A stretch of 64,000 nt of DNA from Lingula anatina (lineage: Eukaryota; Brachiopoda; Lingulata; Lingulida; Lingulidae), in contig NW_019774613.1 of NCBI RefSeq assembly GCF_001039355.2, forward strand, positions 442,761 to 506,760. The letters are read 5' to 3'. Below the pieces are notes generated by a model that saw only the letters and a list, made by a program, of their open reading frames with translations, was not told where the DNA came from and searched no databases. A program made the position numbers and the translations under genes. Below, in pieces: positions 23,101-33,932 of this stretch (positions within the stretch are counted from its first letter, which is position 1; each line of letters opens with the position of its first letter).

Positions 23101-23312
23101 TGTCTTCAGTTTAGTGCGTTCAAAAAACTTTCAACCGATTGTCGACATTTTCAGCGACGCCTTGTTTTATAGAGAATCACAACTGTCAAAGTTCGAGAAA
23201 TCTCTTTTTTGGAATGGTGGTGGCGCTGGTAATCAACTTCTTGTTCCTGGCAGCGGCCGCACGGCTATGGAAACAGCCTACGCCCCGCAGAGCAACAAGA
23301 GTCAGTAATTAA
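17129..23312 (+). CDS. Divergent SLC15/POT-family transporter, paralogue B (660 aa)
   Basis: Ten coding exons: 17129-17795, 18493-18591, 18808-18848, 19355-19503, 19940-20136, 20397-20608, 21058-21247, 21677-21832, 22709-22840, 23173-23312. All phases match paralogue A, and exons 2-5, 7 and 9 have the same length as theirs (99, 41, 149, 197, 190 and 132 nt). The start has G at -3 and G at +4. Residues 1-180 form a Ser-rich hydrophilic tail with EATNLL at 161-166, a canonical acidic dileucine signal. POT landmarks are FGGVLSDGVFGNY, LQRS...NFGVAQ, YYQLPQWILAAVGE and ETPRGVQAVLLGLGW. The TM1 ExxERFxYY motif is missing, but the TM10 Glu (564) is kept, unlike in A. Intron 6 uses a GC donor (CAG|GCAAGT). 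A membrane transporter of endolysosomal type is inferred; substrate is unknown. Confidence 0.85.
17811..18066. mobile_element. MITE-like element, family D, copy 1
   Basis: Inverted ends are built from GTACCTAGATCGAT and ATCGATC...TTAGTACGAT, with a second inner pair GCTAAATTGC and GCAATTTAG. The inner order (GCTAAATTG, TTACCCCCTA, AGACAT, TTAAG, GCAATTTAGTGAGA) is shared with 58445-58683. It starts only about 15 bases after the exon-1 donor of transporter B. Confidence 0.75.
19627..19807. mobile_element. Palindromic MITE-like element
   Basis: Ends TACGTATGTTACGGCT and AGCCGTAACATACGT are inverted. Further inward, CTGGTC, AATCAAAT and TTCTAAATTGT are mirrored by ACAATTTAGAA, ATTTGATT and GACCAG. 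It forms a long imperfect hairpin of about 180 bp in intron 4 of transporter B, with no ORF. Confidence 0.8.
20609..20614 (+). promoter_or_regulatory. Non-canonical GC splice donor of transporter B intron 6
   Basis: Exon 6 ends CAG followed by GCAAGT, the consensus of the rare GC-AG intron class. Codon phase 0 and homology with exon 6 of paralogue A, which uses CAG|GTAAGG at the same place, support it. Confidence 0.7.
21411..21533. repeat. (TACAA)n-like pentanucleotide tract
   Basis: Repeated ACAAT/TACAA words with interruptions, in intron 7 of transporter B. Confidence 0.9.
22099..22407. mobile_element. MITE-like element with ACATGTACAGTTGAGCT ends
   Basis: Inverted ends ACATGTACAGTTGAGCT and AGCTCAACTGTACATGT are perfect and bound 309 bp without an ORF. 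It is located in intron 8 of transporter B. Confidence 0.8.
22467..22662. mobile_element. Palindromic MITE-like element, distant relative of family A
   Basis: Ends ACTGATCCACGGAT and ATCCGTGGATTAGT are inverted, with inner GATGGTCTCC and GGGAGACCATC. The left arm word GGATTAAATATGGCGGAC resembles family A. It lies just upstream of exon 9 of transporter B. Confidence 0.75.
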
Positions 23313-23655
23313 CCACTGAACAAATTGCAGATTGTCTGAGAATCTCGCCCTGGAACTTGGAAAATGTGTCATGGAGTACACTGTACTTGTATCTATTAAT
23401 AATGGAGATCGACATTCAATTTTCAACCGAATTCCATTATACGTATTTCTCTAAGATAAATAATGAAGTATCAATGAAAAACTGAGCCTTGTCAGCAATT
23501 TTTGTTTTTGCACTTCATACTTAAAAATAGCAAATTCACACCTACACCTCATCTCTGAAAAAAATGGGCATGTATGTTCAGTGCACGTGCTTTTATATAA
23601 TTAGCTACACGCATGCCCATTGTACAAGTTCGTAGCAATACAGACACGAAGTTAA

Positions 23656-23661
23656 AATAAA
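23656..23661 (+). terminator. Candidate polyadenylation signal of transporter B
   Basis: AATAAA about 345 bases after the stop codon at 23312. The 3' UTR inferred from it would end close to the 3' end of the convergent gene. Confidence 0.4.
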
Positions 23662-23747
23662 AAAATTGGATTTGATAAAGTTATATGAAAATATTGTTTA
23701 TAAATTAATAAACCATGAAAATGTACAGTTCCAAATGACGTTCACTT

Positions 23748-23753
23748 TTTATT
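23748..23753 (-). terminator. Candidate polyadenylation signal of the acidic-repeat gene
   Basis: TTTATT on the plus strand is AATAAA on the minus strand, 0.5 kb past the stop at 24241. The implied 3' UTR contains the perfect 110-bp duplication. Confidence 0.35.
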
Positions 23754-23864
23754 GCTTTTGTAATCACCAAATCATTCCAATACATCCATATTATTTTAAT
23801 GGTTTGTGAAATCATTTAAGACAAAAATAATATTAAATAATGAATAACTAGTGCAGACAGTAAT

Positions 23865-24083
23865 TCATTCACAATAAATGCAAATAAATTACCCAACTCC
23901 GAAACAAATTTGAAACATTGATGCAAGCACTTGCTATCGTTTAAAGTCGTCATATTGTTCAGTTTTTCAATCATTCATTCACAATAAATGCAAATAAATT
24001 ACCCAACTCCGAAACAAATTTGAAACATTGATGCAAGCACTTGCTATCGTTTAAAGTCGTCATATTGTTCAGTTTTTCAATCC
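23865..24083. repeat. Tandem duplication, two 110-bp units
   Basis: The unit from ATTCATTCACAATAAATG to CAGTTTTTCAAT occurs twice without an evident mismatch. It is placed in the putative 3' UTR of the minus-strand acidic-repeat gene, between two convergent genes. The identity implies a recent event or an assembly duplication. Confidence 0.9.
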
Positions 24084-24240
24084 ACACAATAGCTATATAA
24101 AATAACCACAAAGACACCAGTGAACTAGAATGCTATTTTTCAAATGGTTGCTGTTTCGAACATATAATAATACCTTCATTTTGGGTAAGGAATGCTTTGA
24201 AGAAAGGGATGTTTCCAAATCTGAGGGCTTCATAACGAAT

Positions 24241-27200
24241 TCAAAAGAAATAGAACAGAACATTGAGAGAAATGAGCAGCACTGCTCCCAAGCTAACACT
24301 ATTCCGAGCACTGTGTGCCGGTACGGTTAGGAATTGTTGTTCCTGATTGTTGTTCCTGACGAGATATTGTTGTGCTGAAGATTCTGGCTTGTCTTTGTAG
24401 ATCTTCTCTGCTTGTTTTATGTGATCCAGTGCAAGTCCCAACATGTACATTAAACTGGGGGTTGAGGGTCGCTCTGTAGTATCTTCGCCTGTTTGAGCCT
24501 TTGGCAAATGGTTCTCATCTTCTGCCGCTATATTGGTATCAGTGAGTGTACCTGGGATTCCACTTGCCAATGAAGCAGTTGGGTCATCGTTGTTCATATC
24601 TTCTTTCTGTAGTTCTCCAAACTTATTATTATCGGAAGCAGCATCTCCTTGAGATCTGAATTTTAGAGTGTCGTCAGTTGCAGCAACTATATTTCCTGAT
24701 GCCCCAAGCTGAAAGCGTGCATGTGCATTTCCTTCATCAACACCACTTCCTTCGTTGGCATTCGTTTGGTCGTTTTCTACCTGTGGGATATCCCAGTTTG
24801 TATCGACCAAAACCCCGCGGTTGTTGTCTTTCACTGCGTTCTGGTCGGCAATGATGTCATCACTACTGGATAAGGGATCGGGCAGATAAGTGTCTACCAC
24901 ACCTGGATATTGATTGTGGACCTCCTCTGGCGTGAAATCTGACCCTGTTAAGAAACCATCTTGTCCAGTGGCGGTATCGTCTACATCTCGTTTCGTCAAG
25001 TCCATGTTACCGCCAATATCGTCGTTTTGTACTATCGGAAATCGATTTGCATCATTTGACCATAATGGAGCAGCGTCGGCCTCGTTTACAACTCTTTCAG
25101 TCATGTCAAGGTAGTCATGGTGGCCTAAATCGTCTTGGTCATTTCCAACAACTCGAAAATCATGATCCACATTGAACTGTGGTTTCCAGTTGCCTGACGG
25201 TGTCTTCGATTGTGCTGGTGATTCTTGATTTGTGAACTCAATCCCTTTGAAATCCATGTCACCGACAGGCACATGATCTGAGTGATATGCTTCACTGTTT
25301 GCATCTACTGAGTTAATGTAAGAAGGATTTTCACTGCCAACGGCACTGTAAGGATGAGCGTCTTCTTCATTCGGTCCACTGGCAGAAGTTACACTTTGCT
25401 GAGTCGGAATAAATGATTGTAAACTTGGAGATGACGTAATCGTGTCATCCTGCAGGCTAAACATTTCTCCATTGAAATCTGATAAGATGTCCGAATTCTC
25501 GTGAATTACTTCTGCAATATCTCGAAGAATTTGCTGTGGGTTCAGGATTTCCTTATCATCCTCTATGACAAAGTGTCCATCATCGTAATTGTATGCAACA
25601 TTATCAATGGAAAGCACGTTGTTATCACTGGGAGTGGTTTGTTGAAGAGGTGTTGGTGTTGTTATGTCACCTTCTAAGGCCGCCACTCCAGACATTTTAT
25701 CATTAACTTGTGATGTCAAAACAGGCTCGGTGTCATATTCACCAAGTACTGAAGAGGGACCGTCTGGAAGATTGGGCAGGGCTGCTTCCGCTTCTAAAAT
25801 GGCTTCTCCAGCAGAGAAAGGTCCTGAGACAGAATCTTGGTCACTTGATAATTGTGCAGCATATCTGTCTGGCAAAACATCTGGCTGGCGAGCCGGAGGT
25901 AATGTATCTTCTTCCAGTATTGCCTGTCCTTCCGTATGGCGATAATCTGCTTGGGGCGTTTGTTCTTCTAATATAGCTTCACCAGGGGAAGGTACGGAGA
26001 CAGGGTCCTGGTCACTGAAAAGGATGGCAGCATATCTTTCTGGAAGAACATCTGGCTGGCGAGCCGTAGGTACTGTATCTTCTTCCAGTATTGCCTGCCC
26101 TATCGAATTGCGATAATCTGCTTGAGGCGTTTCTTCTTCTAATATAATTTCCACGGGAAAACGTCCTGGGACAGGGTCTTGGTGGTTGAAAAGAAGGGCA
26201 GCATATCTGTCTGGCAGAATATCTGGCTGGCGAGCTTGAGGCACCGTATCTTCTTCCAGTATTGCTTGTCCATCTAAATTGCGATAATCTGCTTGAGGCG
26301 TTTCTTCTTCTAATATAGCTTCACCAGGGGAAGGATCTAGGACAGAATCTTGGTTACTGAAAAGAAAGGCAACATATCTGTCTGGCAGAACATCTGGTTG
26401 ACGAGCCGGGGGTACTATATCTTCTTCTTCAAGTATTGCCTGTCCAACTGAATTGGGATTTTCCCAATTGGAGAGAGTGGGATAGGTTTCTTCTTCACTT
26501 GTAATCTGTGCAGTGTTTTCATTCAGCATGGTGTCTGTCTTTTCGGGAGCTATGTCGTCTTCCAAGATTGCTTCTCCACTTGATTCTACATTTGTAATAG
26601 CAGGCTGTTCTTCAGACTGTGTGTCATGTCTATTTGGAGCCAAGACAGTCTGCAAAGAACTGTCCTCTTTGGGAGCAGTCTCTTGAATCATATGTGGTTC
26701 ATCTTGTAAAGTTGCTTCATCGTCATCATCATCATCAGTGCTGCTGGATGCACTTGAATCACGGTTTTGAATCGAATTATCAGAGTTAGAGAAATCTTGA
26801 CTGAAATCCCGCAGCATTCCAAGCAGAGGAGACACTTCTCCAGGTAGAGCTGCACGATCAACATCTCTCCTTTGTCTCACAGGCAGTTGTTCAAAATTTC
26901 TTTGACTGTCTGCAGGATAATCGGGGCCAACATTTTCCTCATTGGAATAGACATTAGTTTCCCCGCTTTGTTCCCTTTGTTGGTTTTCCTCTGGTATTGC
27001 TATCTCGTCCTGTATAACTGCTTGGCCGGTGGTCTCACCCTCCCTAACATTGGACAAATTATCTTCATCAGAAGGTATTCCAGCATTTCCACTGGGTTCT
27101 ATCAGCTCTTTTTGAATGTGTGGTTGGGAATATGAGACTTCCACCTTGGCATACAATGGATTCAAAAGCGAAAATTGGAATTTGAAAATAGAAAACAGCA

Positions 27201-30200
27201 ATGAGGGAGCTTGCTGAATTAAAAGTGGTGGTGTAGCAACATTTCCCATGAACGAGGCCCCCTTGTATAGAGGAGGTTCTTCCAAAGGTGCCGCCGGCCC
27301 TTCAGAGATCAATGTAGGCTCTCCACTTGGTAGGCTCTCCTTTTGTAAAATTGGTTCCGCCATGTCATCTTCTAGAACAGCGTGTCCGTTGGGCTCGCCA
27401 TTCTCAGAAAACGAAAAACTGTTCATAGGACTGCCCTTTTGCTCAGGGGTTATTTGGTTATCTTGAACCACTGCAACGCCGCTTGTCCTACCATAATCAT
27501 TTTCAGTTTCTCTCTTAACTGGGTTATCTTGTAGTATTGCCTCTCCGCCATAGTTTGTCTCGTGGAAAGGCAGTTCCTCTGAAGATTTGGGTAAGACCGA
27601 ACTTTCTTGATCATGCGCCTGGAATTTCAGGATGGTGTTATCACTTTCCATATCATTCTCGGTCATTTCTGGTAGCTGTGGTGTATCGTCCTCTACTGTC
27701 GCCTCGCCGTCTTTTATAGCATTTGAGGTTTGAATTGGATCATCATCCAGGGTTGCTACTCCAGCATTTGAGGTTTGAATTGGATCATCATCCAAGGTTG
27801 CTACTCCAGCATTTGAGGTTTGAATTGGATCATCGTCCAGGGTTGCTACCCCCGCAGCACCTCCAGTGGTTGAGTAAGCCATGTAAGCGTCTCCGGGAGT
27901 TGAATATTGGTACCATGGTAAAGCAGTTGTCATATCATCCTCGATAATCATACTTCCTTTTTCCTGATTTCGAGAATCCGTTCCTGGATCTGTTTCGTCA
28001 ACCTCTGAGTACAAAGACCCCTTCGTCTGGTCCCAATGCCCAAAGAAAATTTCCATCAGATCTTTATCAGGGATTTCTGGAGATTCTGTCTCCAGGATGG
28101 AGTAAAGTTCACCATTGTTCATCGGTGTTGTGGCTTGAAGAGGCAAGACTGTGGTTGTTGTGTCATCTTCTACAACCAATAAGCCGTCCAGGCCACTGGC
28201 GTCGGTCCTAGCTGAGTGAGATCCAGCCTCTGAATCCTCAGACAATAATTCAGCAGTGCCCTCTGTTTCTTTGAAATCGCTGGTCTTGGTGTCGTCTTCT
28301 AATATAGCTTGCCCATTCGAAACGTCGTTCTCTGCACCATCAATGAAACCATTTGAGTTAATTAATGCAGTATTCTTTTCTGGGACATCCGCTACAATGG
28401 CATTACCACCTAGGCCCTCTTCTTCAACGTCAGTGAACATTGTGCCAGGCTGGGGTAGTTCTCCAACATTGTCGGCACTGGAATATATCTGTTGGCTTGT
28501 AAAGGGTGTTGTCACGTCTGCTTGTCCTTCCACTACATTCTGTTCCACCTGAAGTGTGCCTGTGCCTGTATTACTTGAGGTCAATGGTATAGAATTGCTT
28601 ACATCTCGAGATTCCCGCATCTGCAGGTCCCGCTTCTTTCGAAGGCGCGCTCGCCGTTTCCTCCTCATACTGATTGGACGTTCGTAAAGAGCCGAGAGAA
28701 GAACGCTCTTGATCTCGTCATCGGTGTCTCTTTTCAATTGTGACCAATCAGGATCTGGGAGCTCCGTGGTCGTTAAAGTCAGCGACTCAATGGAGCTAAC
28801 ACAACGGCGTCTTCGCCTAAGCGTCCCCGGGGTGGTTGTCCCAGCGGGTGTGGTACCTCCCTCGTCCCAGTCCCACGTGAACTCCCACTCCCATTCGGTG
28901 CAGTTCGTCTGTGGGGCTAGCTTCATCATGTCCTCGAACATGTCCTCCAGTGTCGTCATTTCTTCCTTGGTGCCGTTGATGATTTCCTCGATTTCGGTAT
29001 TGTTCCACGGGAAACTGGTGTGGTCATAGAGGTTGCCACCATCTAAGATGTCTTCATATTCATCGTAGGCTGCGTCAGAGACACAGATCAGGGAGACGTT
29101 AGAAGGGAATGACGGGGCCTGGCACACCAAACCTGCAGTAACAAGGGCGCTTGTCATATATAAAAACACACATATATAGTAAGTATTATTGATACGGCAT
29201 GAATATAATCACTCATATATTTCTTGTACTGTACAAAACAGCAGTTATAATCTCATTAATGTCCTGTGACACTTATTTACAGTGTGTGTACCAGTATTTA
29301 CAGTGCATGGGGTCCCTTTACCATTTTAATTTATATAGTTCAAAATAAACATCAGGATAGAGAAATGTCCAAACTAATAAAATCAATTTTTCAAAAGCAA
29401 CCCATTTCAGTTCAGTAGTTTTACTACGTGATTTTGGCTGTGGCACACAACAGTTTTAACTCTTTGGTATATGTAGAACATCCATGAGGTCTAGACATTA
29501 CAATGCAAAAAAAATGATGATAGGGTAAACGTATCCTACCCGGAGCACAGCTGCAGTCATCACTACATGGCTCGCACTCCACAGACACGTTTCCACACGT
29601 TGGCTGACCAATGGGTTCTGAAAGCAAATTGTATATGATCTCCATCTGTATTTCTCCCTGTAATTTATCAACAAGCTATCAGGTTTACATTTGAACAGTG
29701 CATTGATTACGTTGTGTGAAGAAAATATTGAAAAATCTGGGTGTTCGCTCTTGCGTGGTAGCAAGTGCACGTGATTATTTGTTATATAATGATCTCGTTA
29801 TTCCCGAAATAAACGCAGTGTGGCTACAAATATTTCTGTTTACAAGATTTAAATATCCATGTCATAATAGCTTTCATTCCAACTAATTGTTTTACCTAAT
29901 TCGTTCGTCAAAGCAGTTTTATTTGGTGAAAACGGCGATTGCCACCATTTGAGACAACCCGGCCCCGTAACTCGAAAGCATCGCGCATTGCGACCGAACG
30001 CAAGCGTCTCGATTTCATAACTCGCCCACACTCGCCCCATATAATACATTGTAGCCTCTATCTGATATCACCATTCGCAATACGCGATCCTTTTGAGTTA
30101 CAAGGCCTCGGTAGAATAGAGATAATTAATGCATGCAAATGTCATTGCTTACTCTAACCTGTTAAGTACGTCCCTTTGTGTAATTTAAACAACACTAGCT

Positions 30201-32576
30201 GTCCCATTACCTGTGAGTATACCGTCCAGAAGTGTCGACACGATCTGCCCGTTCTCCACATTGTTTCCCGCGGTGTCACGGCAGCATCCGTCAGGGCAGT
30301 CTTCAGATCCGTTACACGAGATCTGCTCGGCGAGAGAAAGAGAAAAAAGGCAATCAATTGTTATTGGAAAGCATAATTCAGTAAATTGCTCATATACTGT
30401 CTATTAAAGAAGCTGTCAGAGTAAATGAAAAAAAATACAGCCCTTAATCATGTTAAAGGGATAATAACTCTTCGTTTTGGCAAAAAATCAATTTTCCAGG
30501 AGTAAACCACAATTTTCACTTACTTACCAATGGTTAATGAATCCATTTTTACATTCAAAGTTTATCCCTGTTTTTTTTTTTTTTCTAAAAAATTTGTTTT
30601 TTTTTTGTTAAAATCTCCTCAGAGATTATAACAGAGGATAGCCATCAATGGAGGCCACGTGATCTGCAGACAAGCTCAGATATCAGAATAATAGCTATAA
30701 CTGCTGTTTTTGTCGTAAAAGAGAATATGTTATATCTCTATAAGTTATTCACAATGTTTTTATTGTGAAATATAGATATCATACGAAGAGTTTTATCCCT
30801 TTAACGTGTTATCAGTTTTCATAAAATTGTAACCTTTCGACATCAGCATTATCACATTTCATTTCAATGGTTTAGAAAGACAAACCGTATCGAACAGAAA
30901 ACAAATAAAGATTTGAACAGGCACTTAAATGAAAAATGTACTTTTTACAAGAATTAGTTTCAAATTCATGCGGACTGTTCCTGTTGTATACAAATTCGAC
31001 AGGCTAATAGTAGAAAGGCATTTTCTAAATCTTAGAAAAACTTGCTATGGCAAAAATCTGTTGCTGTTTTGTCGATGAAACAAATTCCGGTGGGTCTTCC
31101 AAGCATTATATTATAAAACATTGTGCTATCAAAGGTTGTGAAAAGCATTTTTACCATGTTTTACTAAGGAGTGTACATGTGTGTGCCTAGCACTCTACCT
31201 TGATTAAGATATCTTTTTTAAAACAGATGTCACAATATGCACTGCTGGATATTGATAGATTAGGCATATGTCATATGCATTATACATGTGAGTTAGGCAT
31301 GGTGAATAATTGGTTCGAGAGAATACCGTGTACCCCCCCACCCCCCTCAACACAGTCAAACTACATTCTGATAATTCAAAAACTGCCCAATAAGATTCCT
31401 ATAAGTGGAATTCAAGCTTATTCCTCTGATTGTCATTGTCCCTCAACCAAATAAAGAAGCAGTCAAACAATACGTTTTGTAGTTTTTTGCGTCTTAAGTT
31501 AAAAAAATAAACACACCTTTGAATTTAGATCCTCAAATATGAATCACATGATATAACCTCAATGAAATAACTGACTTCTCACAGACACATGACATATGGA
31601 GGGAATTACTGTAATGACGTAGATAAATGCATCTTTTTTGTTTAATATTACGCTTAGACAGTGTTTCTAAGGCGACCAGCCTTCAGATCAGTCAATTTAT
31701 TATTTAGCCAATGCGGGCGGTTTCTGTTTATCCGACTTTGAGTTAATCATTTGCTATGTGCTGTGGTTATATTTCACATCTGCCGTGCCTACGTTCTATA
31801 CGACGTAGCTTTAAATATTTTAAATTTAATCTAATCTAGTTCTAACCAGAATGTGTACTAACGTTTCCCACGATTTGACGTCGCACTATTTTCCCTCCTC
31901 TCTCTGCTATGGTCTTGCATTCTCTGTCCGACAAGCGGCTCGTCTGGCCCATCTTGACAACAGCTCCATCTGTCTGTAAAATGATACATTATTCAACGTT
32001 AGGGAGTGTTATCCTTTACCTAACTCCGAGGCCTTATCACGGCCAAATAAAATCATTTTCCCCATCACTGGTTCTTCTTTTAGTGAAGGAAAATTGCGTA
32101 AACCAAATGTGCAAGAGGTGCCTGAGCATCTGTATTACGTTCGATAATTCTTCATTTAACATTTTTTAAAACAGGGAGACCTTTATACCGGCGGACATGT
32201 AAAATAACGATGGTTCTATATGTGTTTGCGCAGATTGATAACGTAGAATATCGTTTCTAGATTTCCTGAAAACCGTCAGCGGCATAAAAATCGACTTAAA
32301 GAAACTTCAAGGATGGGTGATAGGCCTATATATATTTTTAAATAGCTTCAAAACATAACTTGTAAAAGAATACCAGTGGTTGTTTATCGAAACGTACATT
32401 ACTGATAGAAATTTGCTATGCTCTTTCAACAATACCACCGAATGTCGTTTAATAGAATAAAAACTATCAAATTCGAGATTCTCCAAACGTTTACTTACCG
32501 AGAATATCTCGCCCGAAAGAAGGAGAAGCACCAAGAAGGAAGCCGCTGAAACTAAGACATTACATTGTCTATCCAT
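24241..32576 (-). CDS. Secreted, probably GPI-anchored acidic-repeat protein (1756 aa), unknown family
   Basis: Minus-strand coding exons are 32576-32499, 31973-31863, 30322-30211, 29617-29540 and 29132-24241; every junction is in phase. Residues 1-26 are a signal peptide (LVSAASFLVLLLLSG). Residues 45-143 hold twelve Cys, including CNGSEDCPDGCC and a C-x6-C-x2-C-x3-C-x-C cluster, spaced somewhat like prokineticin/Dickkopf or colipase folds. Basic sites follow: RRRRR at 232-236, RRKRRARLRKKR at 283-294, and later RQRR and KR. The remaining ~1450 residues, in one 4.9-kb exon, are highly acidic with about 25 copies of a motif like GEAILEDD. The C-terminus has small residues (SARNSVS) then a hydrophobic end (LGAVLLISLNVLFYFF), typical of a GPI signal. 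The junction 31863 is least certain; GTGGGA nine bases upstream is also in phase. No known family recognised; an extracellular, cation-binding role is inference. Confidence 0.8.
25780..26455 (-). repeat. Four 57-residue coding repeats
   Basis: Within the acidic-repeat gene, four consecutive units of about 171 bp encode GQAILEED, then ARQPDVLPDRYAA, then a spacer with DQDPV, then GEAILEEETPQADYR. Differences between units are few, so the expansion is younger than the scattered motifs around it. The last unit is truncated after its second GEAILE. Confidence 0.9.
27722..27857 (-). repeat. Three 45-bp coding repeats
   Basis: Three near-identical 45-bp units each encode GVATLDDDPIQTSNA, a variant of the acidic motif. 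Only a few third-position changes separate them. Confidence 0.95.
30453..30805. mobile_element. MITE-like element, family G, copy 1
   Basis: Ends GTTAAAGGGATAATAACTC and GAGTTTTATCCCTTTAAC are inverted. Interior words CCAATGGTTAAT, AGTTTATCCCTGTTTTTTT, GAGATTATAACAGAG and GTCACGTGAT-like recur in order at 51769-52105. It lies in intron 2 of the acidic-repeat gene. Confidence 0.8.
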
Positions 32577-33926
32577 GAGGTGGATAGAACATACGCGTGC
32601 ACCTCTTAGATCGTCTGTTAGATCGTCTTCTATTAGATACGCAGTAAAAGAATGCTTCCAACTTCAGATGTAGCTATCGTATACAATCATCAAAGATTTA
32701 AATGCCTAATACAGTCATCCGGTTGACAGATTGTTTTCTATTATTCATTGGATTTGTATATAAGAAGTGCCCGGATGTTGTGGTCGTATTAAACTTCATA
32801 AAACAACACGAGTGTTACTAGTCATCAGTTATACAAGGTAGTTTATAATTTTGAGGTTTTTTTAATTTGCAAAGTTATATATGTACGTGCTGCGTGTTAT
32901 TTGGGGTATTTCTGTGGATTTAAACTGTCGGGAGCCATCTTGCATTGAAATAAGGCTGAGAAGAATTAAAGGTGACATCCACAAAATCTTGATCGAAAGA
33001 CATGTACGTGCAGTAGGTATTATTTCCTTAGACCTTGTGACTGAGACAATTGAAGATTCAATTTCATATTTGTACCGCATTCTTAACTGAACACACGGTA
33101 CTCAGTGATTTCATACATGTATCTTCCAGTTCTAAGATATCAGCACATATTGTAAGAGAGACTGCATTGTTACAAATGGAATTTTAGCGTACATTGAGAC
33201 ACGTCACACTCACAAAAAACACGAGCAGCGCGCTATTGTTAGTAATCTACAGGTAGCACAACGGGTTAAAACGTTGATCATTTTCGTAACTTTTTGAAGT
33301 GACTCTTTTGTAGGAAAAATGTTAAAGTAAAAAGGGACTATCGTTCCCGTGATATTAATGTACCTAATAGATATTATAAGAACCATAATTAATGCATAGC
33401 TATCGTGGTGAACTGATCACGAAGAGTTGGTGCAGTAGAGGAGAATATACATGTAAGCATGCAGACTGTAGGAGAGTATACCCTGTAATTTAGAGGAGGA
33501 AATTATTGGCGAAAATTGAAAACATATTTTGAGCGTATTTTCGATAGTTGATTTCAGTTTCAGTTACCACCTACAATAAAATAATTAAAAAAAAAACAAT
33601 AAAAATAAGTTCAAAGTGCCATTGAAGTTTGTAAAAAAAATCATCGCCATTTTAAAATTCATTTTGATATACACTTGAAGCGTCTTTTTGGTAACTAATT
33701 GAAAAATAACGGGGCAGGGCTACATACATATTTTGATAATAAGAAATATGAAATTAAAAATCTAGCCTGATGTTATGCCACATTATAGTCACTGTTATTT
33801 AATAGCTTGTATGTTTGACCATTAGTTAAGATCGCGATGTAACATGTTCTTTGAATAGAGTTTTGCAAGAAAATTTATAGTCAACAAACGGAAATACAAT
33901 TTTGCACTGCATGTTTTTGATGCAAC
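32577..33926. other. Spacer between acidic-repeat gene promoter and 3' end of NB-ARC gene 1
   Basis: AT-rich sequence. A plus-strand open frame at 32881-33090 has no recognisable domain or codon signal. No RNA gene or element with clear termini was seen. Confidence 0.4.
32757..32763 (-). promoter_or_regulatory. Candidate TATA box of the acidic-repeat gene
   Basis: On the minus strand the sequence reads CTTATATACAAAT about 180 bases before the start codon at 32576. It would place the transcription start near 32730 and give a 5' UTR of about 150 bases. There is no other support. Confidence 0.35.
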
Positions 33927-33932
33927 TTTATT
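33927..33932 (-). terminator. Candidate polyadenylation signal of NB-ARC/WD40 gene 1
   Basis: AATAAA on the minus strand, about 1.5 kb past the stop at 35465. Similarity to the flank of the second copy runs down to about 34.09 kb, close to this site. That fits a long 3' UTR duplicated with the gene. Confidence 0.35.

Noticed and set aside
24914-29029. Plus-strand frames opposite the acidic-repeat exon
   Set aside because: Antisense shadows of a repetitive coding region with no domain of their own.
29133-29169. MFLYMTSALVTA as the start of the acidic-repeat protein
   Set aside because: An in-phase acceptor ending at 29133 joins four upstream exons, including a proper signal peptide, so this Met is intronic.
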